Shown here piece by piece: positions 14,866 to 22,966 of a stretch of 64,000 nt of DNA. The notes beneath the pieces are model-generated. The model was given only the letters and a program-made list of their open reading frames with translations, searched no databases and was not told where the DNA came from. This stretch comes from JAFGHJ01 sp964534175. Its GTDB lineage: Bacteria; Hydrothermota; UBA3072. The DNA lies in NCBI GenBank assembly GCA_964534175.1, contig CAZHNS010000006.1:1-64000 (forward strand), read 5' to 3'. The position numbers and the translations under genes were made by a program. Numbering within the stretch: position 1 is the stretch's first letter; the number at the start of each line of letters is the position of its first letter.

Positions 14866-17526
14866 ATGGAAAAAATGGTGTACTTCTTTGGTGAAGGTAA
14901 GGCAGAGGGTAATATTACAATGAAAAAAACTTTAGGTGGCAAAGGCGCTGGTTTAGCCGAGATGACTAACATAGGCGTTCCGGTTCCTCCGGGTTTTACC
15001 ATTACTTCTCAGTGTTGTTTATATTATGAAAAGCATAAAAAGTATCCGGAAGGTCTCGAAGATCAAATAGATGAGAATTTAAAGAAATTAGAAAACGCAA
15101 TGGGACAGAAGTTTGGAGCGTCCGATAAGCCTCTTTTAGTTTCGGTGCGTTCTGGAGCGGCTATTTCGATGCCTGGTATGATGGATACGATTTTAAATCT
15201 CGGATTAAACGAAGAAATAGTAGATAATCTCGCAAATAATGCAAATCCACGCTTTGTTTATGATAGCTTTAGACGTTTGATTCAGATGTACGGTGATGTT
15301 GTGATGGGTGTGGAGCATGAGGATTTCGAAAAAACAATTCAAGATACTAAGGATAAAAAGGGTGTAAAAGTGGATGCCGATTTAACCGCGGAAGACTGGA
15401 AAGAAATAGCGGGTAAATTTAAAAAACTTATAAATGAAAAAACCGGAAAAGAATTTCCGGAAAATCCAAAAGATCAATTACTGGGTGCTGTTAACGCTGT
15501 TTTTTCATCCTGGGATAATAAAAGAGCCAAAGAATACAGAAGAATAAATAATATTCCCGGTGATCTTGGAACTGCTGTAAATGTACAGGCTATGGTTTTT
15601 GGTAATAGGGGAGAAGGTTGTGGAACAGGAGTCGCTTTTACGCGTAATCCCGCGACAGGAGAGAATACTTTTTATGGTGAGTATTTGCTTGATGCCCAGG
15701 GTGAAGATGTAGTGGCTGGTATTAGAACTCCTGGTCCAATTACTCATAAACAAAGAGAAGAATCCGGTTCAGAAATTGACGCTTTTGAAGATGTTCTTCC
15801 GAATATGTATAATGAACTTGAGGATATAAGAAAGAAACTTGAAGAACATTTTAAAGATATGCAGGATCTCGAATTTACGGTTGAAGAAAATAAATTATGG
15901 ATTTTACAAACAAGAACCGGTAAAAGAACCGCGATGGCAGCTGTAAAAATAGCTGTCGATATGGTTAGTGAAGGACTGATTGATAATAAAGAAGCAATTA
16001 TGAGAGTTAGCCCGGATCAGGTTGATCAATTGTTGCATCCTATGATAGACCCTGAGGCAAAAGTTGAAGTGATTGCTAAGGGTCTTCCTGCTTCCCCGGG
16101 AGCTGCTTCAGGAAAGGTTGTATTCACGGCTGACGATGCGGTAGCGGAAGCTAATGCCGGAAGGAAAGTTCTTCTTGTTCGTCATGTGACTTCACCTGAA
16201 GATATAGGAGGAATGCATGCGGCTGAAGGTATCCTGACTTCTCGTGGAGGAATGACTTCTCATGCGGCTGTTGTTGCAAGAGGTATGGGCGCTCCATGTA
16301 TAGTTGGCGCTGAAGATGTCTTAATAGATTACAAAAGTAAAACTTTTACGGTTGGTGACGTAACTGTTAAAGAGGGTGACCCGATAACTATCGATGGAAC
16401 CACTGGTAGAGTTATTCTTGGTGATGTCCCGACCATAGAGCCCGAGATTTCAGGGAATTTTGAAAAAATAATGGGATGGGCAGACGAAGTAAGAAGACTT
16501 GGAGTGCGTGCTAATGCCGATACTCCTCATGATGCAAAACAGGCAAGAGATTTCGGGGCAGAGGGAATAGGTCTTGCTCGAACGGAACATATGTTTTTTG
16601 GCGAGGATAGAATACCCGCTATGAGAGAAATGATATTGTCTGAAACTCCCGAGGAAAGGAAAAAAGCTCTTGATAAGATACTTCCTATGCAGAGAGGTGA
16701 CTTTGAAGGTCTTTTCAAAGCAATGGATGGTTATCCTGTTATAATACGACTTCTTGACCCGCCTTTACATGAATTCTTACCTGAGGATAAAAAGGCGATT
16801 GAAGAACTTGCTAATAATATGGGTGTTTCGGTGGAAAAAGTAGAAGAAAAAATTGCGAGTCTCGCGGAAGCTAATCCGATGCTTGGTCTACGCGGGTGCA
16901 GACTTGGTATTTTAATTCCGGAAATTACTGAAATGCAGGCACGAGCAATTATTGAAGCCGCTGTTAACGTAGCAGATGAAAATGTTAAGGTTATTCCGAA
17001 GATTATGATACCTCTTGCCGGAAGAAAAGAAGAAGTTGCTTCTCAGAGGGAAATTATTGAGAAAGTTGCAGAGAAGGTTTTCGACGAAAAAGGAAAAAAA
17101 GTAGATTATCAGGTGGGAACAATGATAGAACTTCCGAGAGCTGCTCTGACCGCTGATAAAATAGCTGAAGTGGCTGATTTCTTTTCGTACGGAACCAACG
17201 ACCTTACTCAAACTACCTTTGGTTTTTCCAGGGATGATGTTGGCAAATATACTCCAGATTATATTGAAAAGGGTATTCTACCTGCAGATCCTTTCCAGAC
17301 GCTGGACCAGGAAGGTGTTGGACAATTGGTTGAAATTGGTCTAAAGAAAGGGAAAAAGGCAAATCCCGATTTAGAAGTAGGTATATGCGGCGAACATGGG
17401 GGAGACCCTGCATCGATTGAATTTTGCCATAAGATAGGGCTCGATTATGTTAGCTGTTCTCCTTTTAGAGTTCCGGTTGCAAGGCTTTCAGCAGCCCAGG
17501 CAGTCTTAAAGGAAAAAAACAACTAA
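14866..17526 (+). CDS. ppdK: Pyruvate, phosphate dikinase
   Basis: This 886-residue enzyme interconverts pyruvate + ATP + Pi with PEP + AMP + PPi. ATG 14866 has AAAGGAGG 5-6 bases upstream; the open frame starts earlier without a site. The N-terminal ATP-grasp domain shows GGKGAGLAEM, SVRSGAAISMPGMMDT and the GTGVAFTRNPATGE segment. The phosphohistidine is His466 in GGMTSHAAVVARGMG. The C-terminal TIM barrel carries GIGLARTEHMFF, LRGCRLGI, FFSYGTNDLTQ and the acid/base Cys841 in GICGEHGG. Length and all catalytic residues are normal. It is a single-gene unit with a strong terminator. Confidence 0.97.
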   Translation: MEKMVYFFGEGKAEGNITMKKTLGGKGAGLAEMTNIGVPVPPGFTITSQCCLYYEKHKKYPEGLEDQIDENLKKLENAMGQKFGASDKPLLVSVRSGAAISMPGMMDTILNLGLNEEIVDNLANNANPRFVYDSFRRLIQMYGDVVMGVEHEDFEKTIQDTKDKKGVKVDADLTAEDWKEIAGKFKKLINEKTGKEFPENPKDQLLGAVNAVFSSWDNKRAKEYRRINNIPGDLGTAVNVQAMVFGNRGEGCGTGVAFTRNPATGENTFYGEYLLDAQGEDVVAGIRTPGPITHKQREESGSEIDAFEDVLPNMYNELEDIRKKLEEHFKDMQDLEFTVEENKLWILQTRTGKRTAMAAVKIAVDMVSEGLIDNKEAIMRVSPDQVDQLLHPMIDPEAKVEVIAKGLPASPGAASGKVVFTADDAVAEANAGRKVLLVRHVTSPEDIGGMHAAEGILTSRGGMTSHAAVVARGMGAPCIVGAEDVLIDYKSKTFTVGDVTVKEGDPITIDGTTGRVILGDVPTIEPEISGNFEKIMGWADEVRRLGVRANADTPHDAKQARDFGAEGIGLARTEHMFFGEDRIPAMREMILSETPEERKKALDKILPMQRGDFEGLFKAMDGYPVIIRLLDPPLHEFLPEDKKAIEELANNMGVSVEKVEEKIASLAEANPMLGLRGCRLGILIPEITEMQARAIIEAAVNVADENVKVIPKIMIPLAGRKEEVASQREIIEKVAEKVFDEKGKKVDYQVGTMIELPRAALTADKIAEVADFFSYGTNDLTQTTFGFSRDDVGKYTPDYIEKGILPADPFQTLDQEGVGQLVEIGLKKGKKANPDLEVGICGEHGGDPASIEFCHKIGLDYVSCSPFRVPVARLSAAQAVLKEKNN

Positions 17527-17563
17527 AGAGTTAATACAAATTTCTATTTTTTCGTACACCTCT

Positions 17564-17598
17564 ACAAACAAGGGCCTCAGGGCCCTTGTTTGTTTTTT
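17564..17598 (+). terminator. Strong terminator after ppdK
   Basis: A perfect 13-bp stem (ACAAACAAGGGCC at 17564-17576, complement at 17581-17593) with loop TCAG is followed by T6. Confidence 0.95.
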
Positions 17599-17603
17599 TA
17601 AAG

Positions 17604-17631
17604 TTGACTTCTCCAAAAATCATTTTAAAAT
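17604..17631 (+). promoter_or_regulatory. Promoter for DUF4013-like gene
   Basis: TTGACT (17604-17609), a 16-bp spacer and TAAAAT (17626-17631). The ATG at 17644 leaves only about a 5-base leader. Confidence 0.6.
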
Positions 17632-17643
17632 TAGGTTAGTAAT

Positions 17644-18345
17644 ATGGAAAAGGATTATAAGCATTATTTTTTATATCCGCTTTATCAGGGTAATATAGCA
17701 ACGATTCTTGCTCCCGCTGTTTTGTTTTCTCTTGTGGTTTTTATCATGGAAAAAATGGGTGAGTTAATAGGTTTATATGGTGCTGTGCCGGGATTGTTGT
17801 TGGCGTTGGCGGTTGTTTGTTTTTCTTTAGATTATTTGCGTCAAATAGTGAAGTCTTCAGCCAACGGTGAAACGGAACCACCGGAATGGAAAGTTGACAG
17901 GGTCGATATAGAAGGACTATTTAGAGGAGTAATACCTATTGCAGTTACTCTGTTTGAGGTTTTATTTCTTGCTATACCTGTAAATTTTTTGATTTCTCTT
18001 GGTGTAGATAAAAGTTTCTTAAGCCAATTTATCGATTCCTGGAAATTTCTAATTTTTATCCCTTTCGTAATATTATACCCGATAAATTTATTATCATACA
18101 GCGTATTTGATGATTTTGTTATTGTTCGCTTATTAAGGACTTTATCGAAAAGTTCAATAATGAAGGTTTTCACATTTTATACAATTTTTTTTGCTGCTTT
18201 GATATATATTATTTTACTACCTATATGGAGAAATTTCTTTCTTAACCTTATGGCATTTGCTCTTATTTTTTACCTTTTTCAAATTTGGGCTTATACTTTA
18301 GGCAGAATGTATTATAAGGATGTAAATTTTATAATAGAGGGTTGA
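17644..18345 (+). CDS. DUF4013-like membrane protein
   Basis: This 233-residue integral membrane protein has five to six hydrophobic segments. Between the second and third is a cytosolic loop, LRQIVKSSANGETEPPEW, whose G-E-x-x-x-P-x-W pattern is characteristic of DUF4013-type proteins. The function of the family is unknown. It has its own promoter with a very short leader. The stop codon overlaps the -35 of the following glycosyltransferase gene, so the two are adjacent but probably separately transcribed. Confidence 0.65.
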   Translation: MEKDYKHYFLYPLYQGNIATILAPAVLFSLVVFIMEKMGELIGLYGAVPGLLLALAVVCFSLDYLRQIVKSSANGETEPPEWKVDRVDIEGLFRGVIPIAVTLFEVLFLAIPVNFLISLGVDKSFLSQFIDSWKFLIFIPFVILYPINLLSYSVFDDFVIVRLLRTLSKSSIMKVFTFYTIFFAALIYIILLPIWRNFFLNLMAFALIFYLFQIWAYTLGRMYYKDVNFIIEG

Positions 18346-18369
18346 AAAATTTTTATTAGTAAATAAATT
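18342..18369 (+). promoter_or_regulatory. Leaderless promoter of GT-B gene
   Basis: TTGAAA (18342-18347), a 16-bp spacer and TAAATT (18364-18369). The ATG follows after 6 bases and no Shine-Dalgarno sequence is present. Confidence 0.55.
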
Positions 18370-18375
18370 TAGTTT

Positions 18376-19470
18376 ATGAGGACTTCTAAAATAAAAAGTT
18401 CAAAGATATTGTATTTGTCTCGTGGACGTGGTTTTGGTCACGCAATGAATGACTTGCTAATCCTGAAAGAACTCAAAAGTATAAATAAAGATTTGTCTAT
18501 ACTTGTTGCTTCTTATCATAAAGGATATAGTTGTTTGATGATGAATGGATTTAGACCATTTAATCTTGGATTGAAACCGAGAGAGGAATTAACATTGAAA
18601 GCATCCTTAAGAATATGGTCTCTTATACGCAAATTCAAACCGGATGTAGTAGTTAGCGATGAAGTTTTTATTGCCTTACATATAACAAAAGGGCTTAAAA
18701 TACCTTCTATTCTAATAACACACTGGTTTTTTGAAACACTGAGTAAAAAACACCCGATAATTCCGGCGGTTAAAAAAGCGAATCATGTTATTTTTGTAGA
18801 TACACCTGAATTTCATGAGATACCTTATGATTTTAATGTGCACCTTACGTTCGTAGGTCCTGTAATAAAAGAGTTTAAATATACCTTAAGAGATAAAATG
18901 AAAGCAAGAAACGAATTGGGTATTAATGTTAAGGATAAAGTTATTCTTGTAACACCGGGTGGAGGACATCAGGTTAGGCGTAGATTTTTGGAAGTAAGCG
19001 TAGAAGCATTCAAAGAATTGAAAGGCGATAATCTGAAATTGATAATTTTGACTGGAGAACTCTGTAGCCAATATAGGGAAAGGTTTATTGATGACGATAG
19101 GATAATTGTCAAGAATTTTGACTGGCAGATGGATAGATTGATGGTTGCAAGTGACCTTGTTATTTGTAAGGGTTCTTTTTCAACAACATGGGAACTTGCA
19201 TGTTTGGGTATTCCTTCTATATCTATCCCGGATACAAGTAATCCTATTGACCAAATACATGTGTTTAGAATGGATAATCATAATCTTACACATAGGATTG
19301 ATCCGCGGAGGTTAAGTAAGTCAGTTTTACTTAAAGAGATGAAAGAAAAACTTAATTCGAAGTTTAAAAGTAAAGAAATCTCAAAAAAGAGCAAAAAATT
19401 GATGTATGGACGGGGTCAGATAGAAGCAGCTAATGAGATAAATTATTTTGTTTGTAACGTTATAAAATGA
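18376..19470 (+). CDS. MurG-like GT-B glycosyltransferase
   Basis: This 364-residue protein has the GT-B two-domain layout of MurG-type enzymes. The N-terminal domain contains SRGRGFGHAMNDLLIL (Gly-rich acceptor/phosphate loop, residues ~15-30) and KPDVVVSDEVF. The C-terminal domain begins with VTPGGGHQVRRRF and ends with DLVICKGSFSTTWELACLGIPSI, the GT28-type donor site, followed by PDTSNPIDQIHVFRM. Donor and acceptor are unknown. It overlaps the next gene by 4 bases (ATGA), so the two probably act together. Confidence 0.75.
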   Translation: MRTSKIKSSKILYLSRGRGFGHAMNDLLILKELKSINKDLSILVASYHKGYSCLMMNGFRPFNLGLKPREELTLKASLRIWSLIRKFKPDVVVSDEVFIALHITKGLKIPSILITHWFFETLSKKHPIIPAVKKANHVIFVDTPEFHEIPYDFNVHLTFVGPVIKEFKYTLRDKMKARNELGINVKDKVILVTPGGGHQVRRRFLEVSVEAFKELKGDNLKLIILTGELCSQYRERFIDDDRIIVKNFDWQMDRLMVASDLVICKGSFSTTWELACLGIPSISIPDTSNPIDQIHVFRMDNHNLTHRIDPRRLSKSVLLKEMKEKLNSKFKSKEISKKSKKLMYGRGQIEAANEINYFVCNVIK

Positions 19471-20216
19471 GTAAAAAACAAGAAATGAAGTTTGATATAG
19501 TTTTTCTTTCTTATGACGAACCATTTGCAGATGAGCACTGGCGGCGTCTTAAAAAACGTTTCCCTTATGCGCAGAGGGTTCACGGAGTAAAAGGAATTTT
19601 AAACGCACATAAAAAATGTGCAAGTTTAGCAAGAACTGAATATTTTTTTGTTGTCGATGGTGATGCTTATATTCTTGATGATTTTAGTTTAAATGATGTT
19701 CCATCGGATATTTCTAAAAATTATTTCTACATGTGGTCGAGCCGTAATGCTATAAATGATTTAAAATATGGCAATGGAGGTGTCAAGTTATTTCCCAAAA
19801 ATATTTTTGACGAAGTCGAAGAATATGGAATAGATATATTTGTGGACTTACCCCATAAGCAGGTCTATAAGGTTGCATCGTTGAGTAGATTCAATTCTTC
19901 TCCTTTTTGCTCATGGCGTGCTGGTTTTAGGGAATGTGTCCTGTTGGCAAGTCAACATTCTAAAAGAATAAAGAAGCAAGGACGAATATACCTTTTGAAT
20001 ATATGGTGCAATAAAGGAGCCAGTAGAAAATTTGGTTTATGGTGTATAAAAGGGGCTCGTGCAGGAAGAAGATATGGAATGGAAAATATTGGTAATAAAA
20101 AAGCCATAGAATTAATGAATGACTTTAACTGGTTAAAGATGCGTTTTTACTACGAGTTGAAAGAAGGTTATCTTAAGGGTATGGAGAGTGGATTGGATGA
20201 AAAAAGCGCGTTCTGA
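19467..20216 (+). CDS. GT-A-like glycosyltransferase of the type seen in tailed phages
   Basis: This 249-residue protein shows DIVFLSYDEPFADEHWRRL, RFPYAQRVHGVKGILNAH and a DxD motif at Asp64-Gly-Asp66 (FFVVDGDAYIL). This combination is one I associate with putative glycosyltransferases found in T4-like phages and marine bacteria. The DxD would bind the metal-nucleotide sugar. The C-terminal half (MWSSRNAINDLKYGNGGVKL, SSPFCSWRAGFRECVLL) is also characteristic. No other phage gene is nearby. It is coupled to the MurG-like gene by a 4-base overlap; the acceptor is unknown. Confidence 0.7.
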   Translation: MSKKQEMKFDIVFLSYDEPFADEHWRRLKKRFPYAQRVHGVKGILNAHKKCASLARTEYFFVVDGDAYILDDFSLNDVPSDISKNYFYMWSSRNAINDLKYGNGGVKLFPKNIFDEVEEYGIDIFVDLPHKQVYKVASLSRFNSSPFCSWRAGFRECVLLASQHSKRIKKQGRIYLLNIWCNKGASRKFGLWCIKGARAGRRYGMENIGNKKAIELMNDFNWLKMRFYYELKEGYLKGMESGLDEKSAF

Positions 20217-20306
20217 TAGCAAATTTTACTTTTTTGATATAGTATTAGGGCTTCTTTTATTAAAGCTAAAAAATTTTTGGATTTTTAAAAATTTTGGGAG
20301 GTATAT

Positions 20307-20756
20307 ATGGATAGTTTAAAAGTTACTTCACCATCTTTTAGAGAAGGTGAGATGATACCTGGTAAATTCACCTGTGACGGGGAAAACATTTCTCCAGAGA
20401 TTCGGTGGGAAGATTTTTCAGAAGATACTAAATCACTCGCATTGATTTGTGATGACCCTGACGCACCGAGTGGGGATTTTGTGCATTGGGTTGTTTATAA
20501 CATTCCGTCAAAAATAGATGGTTTTGGCGAAAATGCTGAAATAAGTGAAATAGCTGATTTAGGTATGACGGATTATGGCCGCAAGGGTTACGGAGGCCCC
20601 TGTCCTCCTTACGGTACTCATCATTATCATTTCAAAGTTTACGCACTGGATGAAATGATTGAAACGGAAAAAGATTTAGATAAGTACGATTTACTCGATA
20701 AAATGGAGGGTCATGTACTGGCTAAGGGTGAAATTGTAGGATTGTATAAAAGATAA
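20307..20756 (+). CDS. YbhB/YbcL-type PEBP family protein
   Basis: This 149-residue single-domain protein belongs to the phosphatidylethanolamine-binding / Raf-kinase-inhibitor-like superfamily. Landmarks are the N-terminal SPSFREGEMIPGKFTCDGEN, the ligand-site segment DDPDAPSGDFVHWVVYNIP and GYGGPCPPYGTHHYHFKVYALD. The strand order and length match bacterial YbhB. GGGAGG lies 7 bases before the ATG. The cellular role of the bacterial members is unclear. Confidence 0.9.
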   Translation: MDSLKVTSPSFREGEMIPGKFTCDGENISPEIRWEDFSEDTKSLALICDDPDAPSGDFVHWVVYNIPSKIDGFGENAEISEIADLGMTDYGRKGYGGPCPPYGTHHYHFKVYALDEMIETEKDLDKYDLLDKMEGHVLAKGEIVGLYKR

Positions 20757-20880
20757 AACAGAATTTAGAAGCTAGAAGACAGAATTTCATCTTAAACTCC
20801 CTAATCAAACACAGATTTTTTTAAGTTTTTCACTTGAAACTTGAATCCTTGAACCCTTGATACCTTGACACCTAAACTTC
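20757..20880. repeat. Mosaic intergenic repeat (TTGAA-word type)
   Basis: GAATTTAGAAGCTAGAAGAC is followed by CACAGATTTTTTTAAGTTTT and CTTGAAACTTGAATCCTTGA. The same word order occurs at 47765-47905. There is no ORF. Confidence 0.55.
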
Positions 20881-20889
20881 AATATAAAT

Positions 20890-20924
20890 CTAAGTTCAGC
20901 GAGGTAAAACCTCGCTGAACTTAG
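20890..20924 (-). terminator. 16-bp hairpin downstream of small minus-strand gene
   Basis: A perfect inverted repeat (CTAAGTTCAGCGAGGT at 20890-20905, complement at 20909-20924) with an AAA loop. It lies 8 bases beyond the stop of the minus-strand gene. The following U-tract is poor, so it may also serve to stabilise RNA or end both strands. Confidence 0.7.
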
Positions 20925-20931
20925 AACAGGC

Positions 20932-21234
20932 TTAATACAATGAAAAAACAGACGTGTCTGAGTGTTCCACGTAAAAGGGTACGAAGAAACAGGAATTTAC
21001 ATTTAAATTTGCAGAGTTGTTTTTGCATAGACTCAGAATCTTATAGAAGGATTTATCTCCTCCGCAGATTGTGTCAGGAACAGTTATCAACAGATGAATA
21101 TTGTATGCGTAATCATAAACAAGATCTCCTTCCAATAAAAGTCCATCTATATCAATCGTGAAAGATTTTCCTAAACTTCCTTTCAACTCAAATGGATTAT
21201 TACGATTGTTATTTCTATTACTTGTTCTTGACAT
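20932..21234 (-). CDS. Small protein of unknown function
   Basis: This 100-residue protein is supported as real by a strong AGGAGG 5 bases before the ATG and by a perfect hairpin just after the stop. The N-terminus is Asn/Arg-rich (SRTSNRNNNRNN). A mixed beta-like core follows with SFTIDIDGLLLEGDLVYDYAYNIHLLITVPDTICGGD and two later Cys residues. No family is recognised. It lies alone between repeat-rich spacers. Confidence 0.65.
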   Translation of the reverse strand: MSRTSNRNNNRNNPFELKGSLGKSFTIDIDGLLLEGDLVYDYAYNIHLLITVPDTICGGDKSFYKILSLCKNNSANLNVNSCFFVPFYVEHSDTSVFSLY

Positions 21235-21654
21235 TGTAACCTCCTATAAAATTATCATATAAGAGAAAACTAATATTATCTGGGGAACCACTTTAAACTT
21301 TGTCCTACTAAATTTTTAAAGAGCCACTTACTTAGAATACAAGAACCGTTCCAAAAATTAAGACATTGAAAACCAATGGCTTAACATATGTCATTTTTTG
21401 CAAAATAAGAAAGCATTTCGCACAACGCAAGAAAAAGAATCAGGGTTTTGGTTTTAGTTCCTAGTTCCTGGTTCGTTGTTCGTGGCCGTAGATTCTGCGA
21501 ATCGGTTAAGTAGTTAAATGGTGGAGTGGTTGAGTGGGAACAGTAAAGAATCTAAGTGTTCTCTGTGTGAGAAATTCTTTTGTGGGGGTGGATTGGGTTT
21601 TAAACAACAAAAATCCTCTGTGTTCTCTGTGTCTGAGTGTGAGAAATTATTTTT
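21235..21654. repeat. 420-base gene-free spacer with mosaic repeats
   Basis: Bases 21235-21450 hold nothing recognisable. From 21452 the spacer carries TTTTGGTTTTAGTTCCTAGT words and TTCGTTGTTCGTGG. A full ~95-bp unit follows (about 21546-21640): TTCTCTGTGTGAGAAATTC, GTGGGGGTGGATTGGG, TTTTAAACAACAAAAATCC and TCTGTGTTCTCTGTGTC. It aligns with the copy at 4467-4560. Confidence 0.7.
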
Positions 21655-22551
21655 TTAGGAAGAGCGTTTTCTTCTGCGAGGAAATGAAAATCGTTTTAGT
21701 AATCTTCTGATTTCGGGGAGTTTGTCTTTTGTAGCATTATAGCCAAGTCTTATTCCAAGATTTATTTTGGTGAAATCAGCCCAATGTATCGATTCCACTT
21801 TTGGTTCTATTAGTACATCAGCTCTTTCTGACTGTAATCTGTTAAAACGAAATTTTGCGATTTCGTCCGCTCGCATACTGGTAGTAATTGCGGAACCGAT
21901 TTTCTCGAATTTTCCCAGTTTAGATCCTAAGTCCACTGCTACAATTTTCTTTACTCCGAGGTATCGACATCCATCTACCGGTACTTTTGCGGTAGGCCCA
22001 GCGTCTATCAGAATTTTGTTACCTTCTTCGCATGCGGGGAAAATACCGGCTATTGAGATAGATTTTATTATGGCGTCTCTGAGGGGTCCTTTATTTATAT
22101 ATACTTCTGTTCCTGAAACAAGGTCGAGAGCGGTACATCCGAAATTTATTTTTAAATTTTCGATGTTTATATCGGGAAAAAATTTATCTACTACTTTTTT
22201 TAAAACTTCTCTTTCTGTTATGTAAGGAGTCACTGCCATTTTTGCAAAGGTAAGTCTTTCTCTTAAATAACAGCTTAATTTTTTTAGAGGAAAAGCATCC
22301 TTGTGGTCTTTAAAGAATTCAAAACCTAACTGTTTGAATTCCTCGGAGTTTACAACTTCCTGGCATTTTTCTACTAATTCAGAAAATTCATATCCGAGAG
22401 CATAAAGAGCCCCTATCAGAGATCCTATCGATGTTCCGAATACTAATTGGGGTTTTAAATTTTCTTCTTCTAAACATTTTATTACACCAAGGTGTGCGAC
22501 ACCTCTTCCTGCGCCTCCACCCAGTACTAATCCAAATTTATTCGTTTTCAG
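21655..22551 (-). CDS. Patatin-like phospholipase (RssA type), apparent CTG start
   Basis: The frame encodes about 298 residues. The N-terminal region holds the oxyanion loop FGLVLGGGAGRGVAHLGV and the nucleophile elbow GTSIGS (Gly-x-Ser-x-Gly). The catalytic Asp is in LIDAGPTAKVPVDG. The only ATG in frame (22239) would remove both the oxyanion loop and the serine. Upstream, the frame is closed by TAA 12 bases before CTG 22551, leaving no ATG, GTG or TTG before the first motif. CTG 22551 has GGGAG 7 bases upstream and gives a normal-length N-terminus. It overlaps the preceding gene by 14 bases. Intracellular lipid acyl hydrolase activity is inferred from the family. Confidence 0.8.
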   Translation of the reverse strand: MKTNKFGLVLGGGAGRGVAHLGVIKCLEEENLKPQLVFGTSIGSLIGALYALGYEFSELVEKCQEVVNSEEFKQLGFEFFKDHKDAFPLKKLSCYLRERLTFAKMAVTPYITEREVLKKVVDKFFPDINIENLKINFGCTALDLVSGTEVYINKGPLRDAIIKSISIAGIFPACEEGNKILIDAGPTAKVPVDGCRYLGVKKIVAVDLGSKLGKFEKIGSAITTSMRADEIAKFRFNRLQSERADVLIEPKVESIHWADFTKINLGIRLGYNATKDKLPEIRRLLKRFSFPRRRKRSS

Positions 22552-22786
22552 TGCATAACTCCCTTATTTTTGGGGTTAAATAAATATTTTCGAGATCATT
22601 TCTTTTTAAAGCGGTGATTAAAATTTTCAGTTTATCTTCTTCAGATATTCTTTTATCCATTATGATATATTTGGTTTTAAAAACGCGACAGTACCCACCT
22701 TTTTTCAATAATTTATCTTCAATGATTTTTATTCCAATTTTACAAGCTATTCGTGTTAGTTCAGCTAAAATTTCTCTTCTTTTCAT
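22538..22786 (-). CDS. Small conserved protein of unknown function
   Basis: This 82-residue basic protein has a helical N-terminus (REILAELTRIACKIGIKI), a central GGYCRVFKTKYIIMDKR strand pair and a helical SEEDKLKILITALKRNDLENIYLTPKIREL end. The central G-G-x-C-R and the D-K-R-I-S-E-E-D-K-L pattern look familiar from short hypothetical proteins of several phyla, but I cannot name a function. Its end overlaps the patatin start, suggesting translational coupling. No clear ribosome site precedes its ATG. Confidence 0.65.
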   Translation of the reverse strand: MKRREILAELTRIACKIGIKIIEDKLLKKGGYCRVFKTKYIIMDKRISEEDKLKILITALKRNDLENIYLTPKIRELCTENE

Positions 22787-22798
22787 TTATCTACAATA

Positions 22799-22966
22799 AA
22801 ACTATTTAACACAGAGTACACAGAGCTATTATTTTGATTTTTTAAAACCCAACCACACCCAAAAATTATTCTTACACAAAGACACAGAGAACACAGAGGA
22901 TTTTTTTTAATTTTTGAATTTTGATTTCTCATTTTGCTTTTTGATATTTAATTTTTACATTTTAGC
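22799..22966. repeat. Inverted full-length mosaic repeat plus AT-rich module
   Basis: About 22806-22903 is a reverse-orientation copy of the ~95-bp unit: ACACAGAGTACACAGAGC, TTTTAAAACCCAACCACACCC, AAAAATTATTCTTACACAAAG, ACACAGAGAACACAGAGG. The AT-rich arm TTTTGATTTCTCATTTTGCT (22917-22936) follows, and this module reaches the end of the phosphohexomutase gene. Confidence 0.7.
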
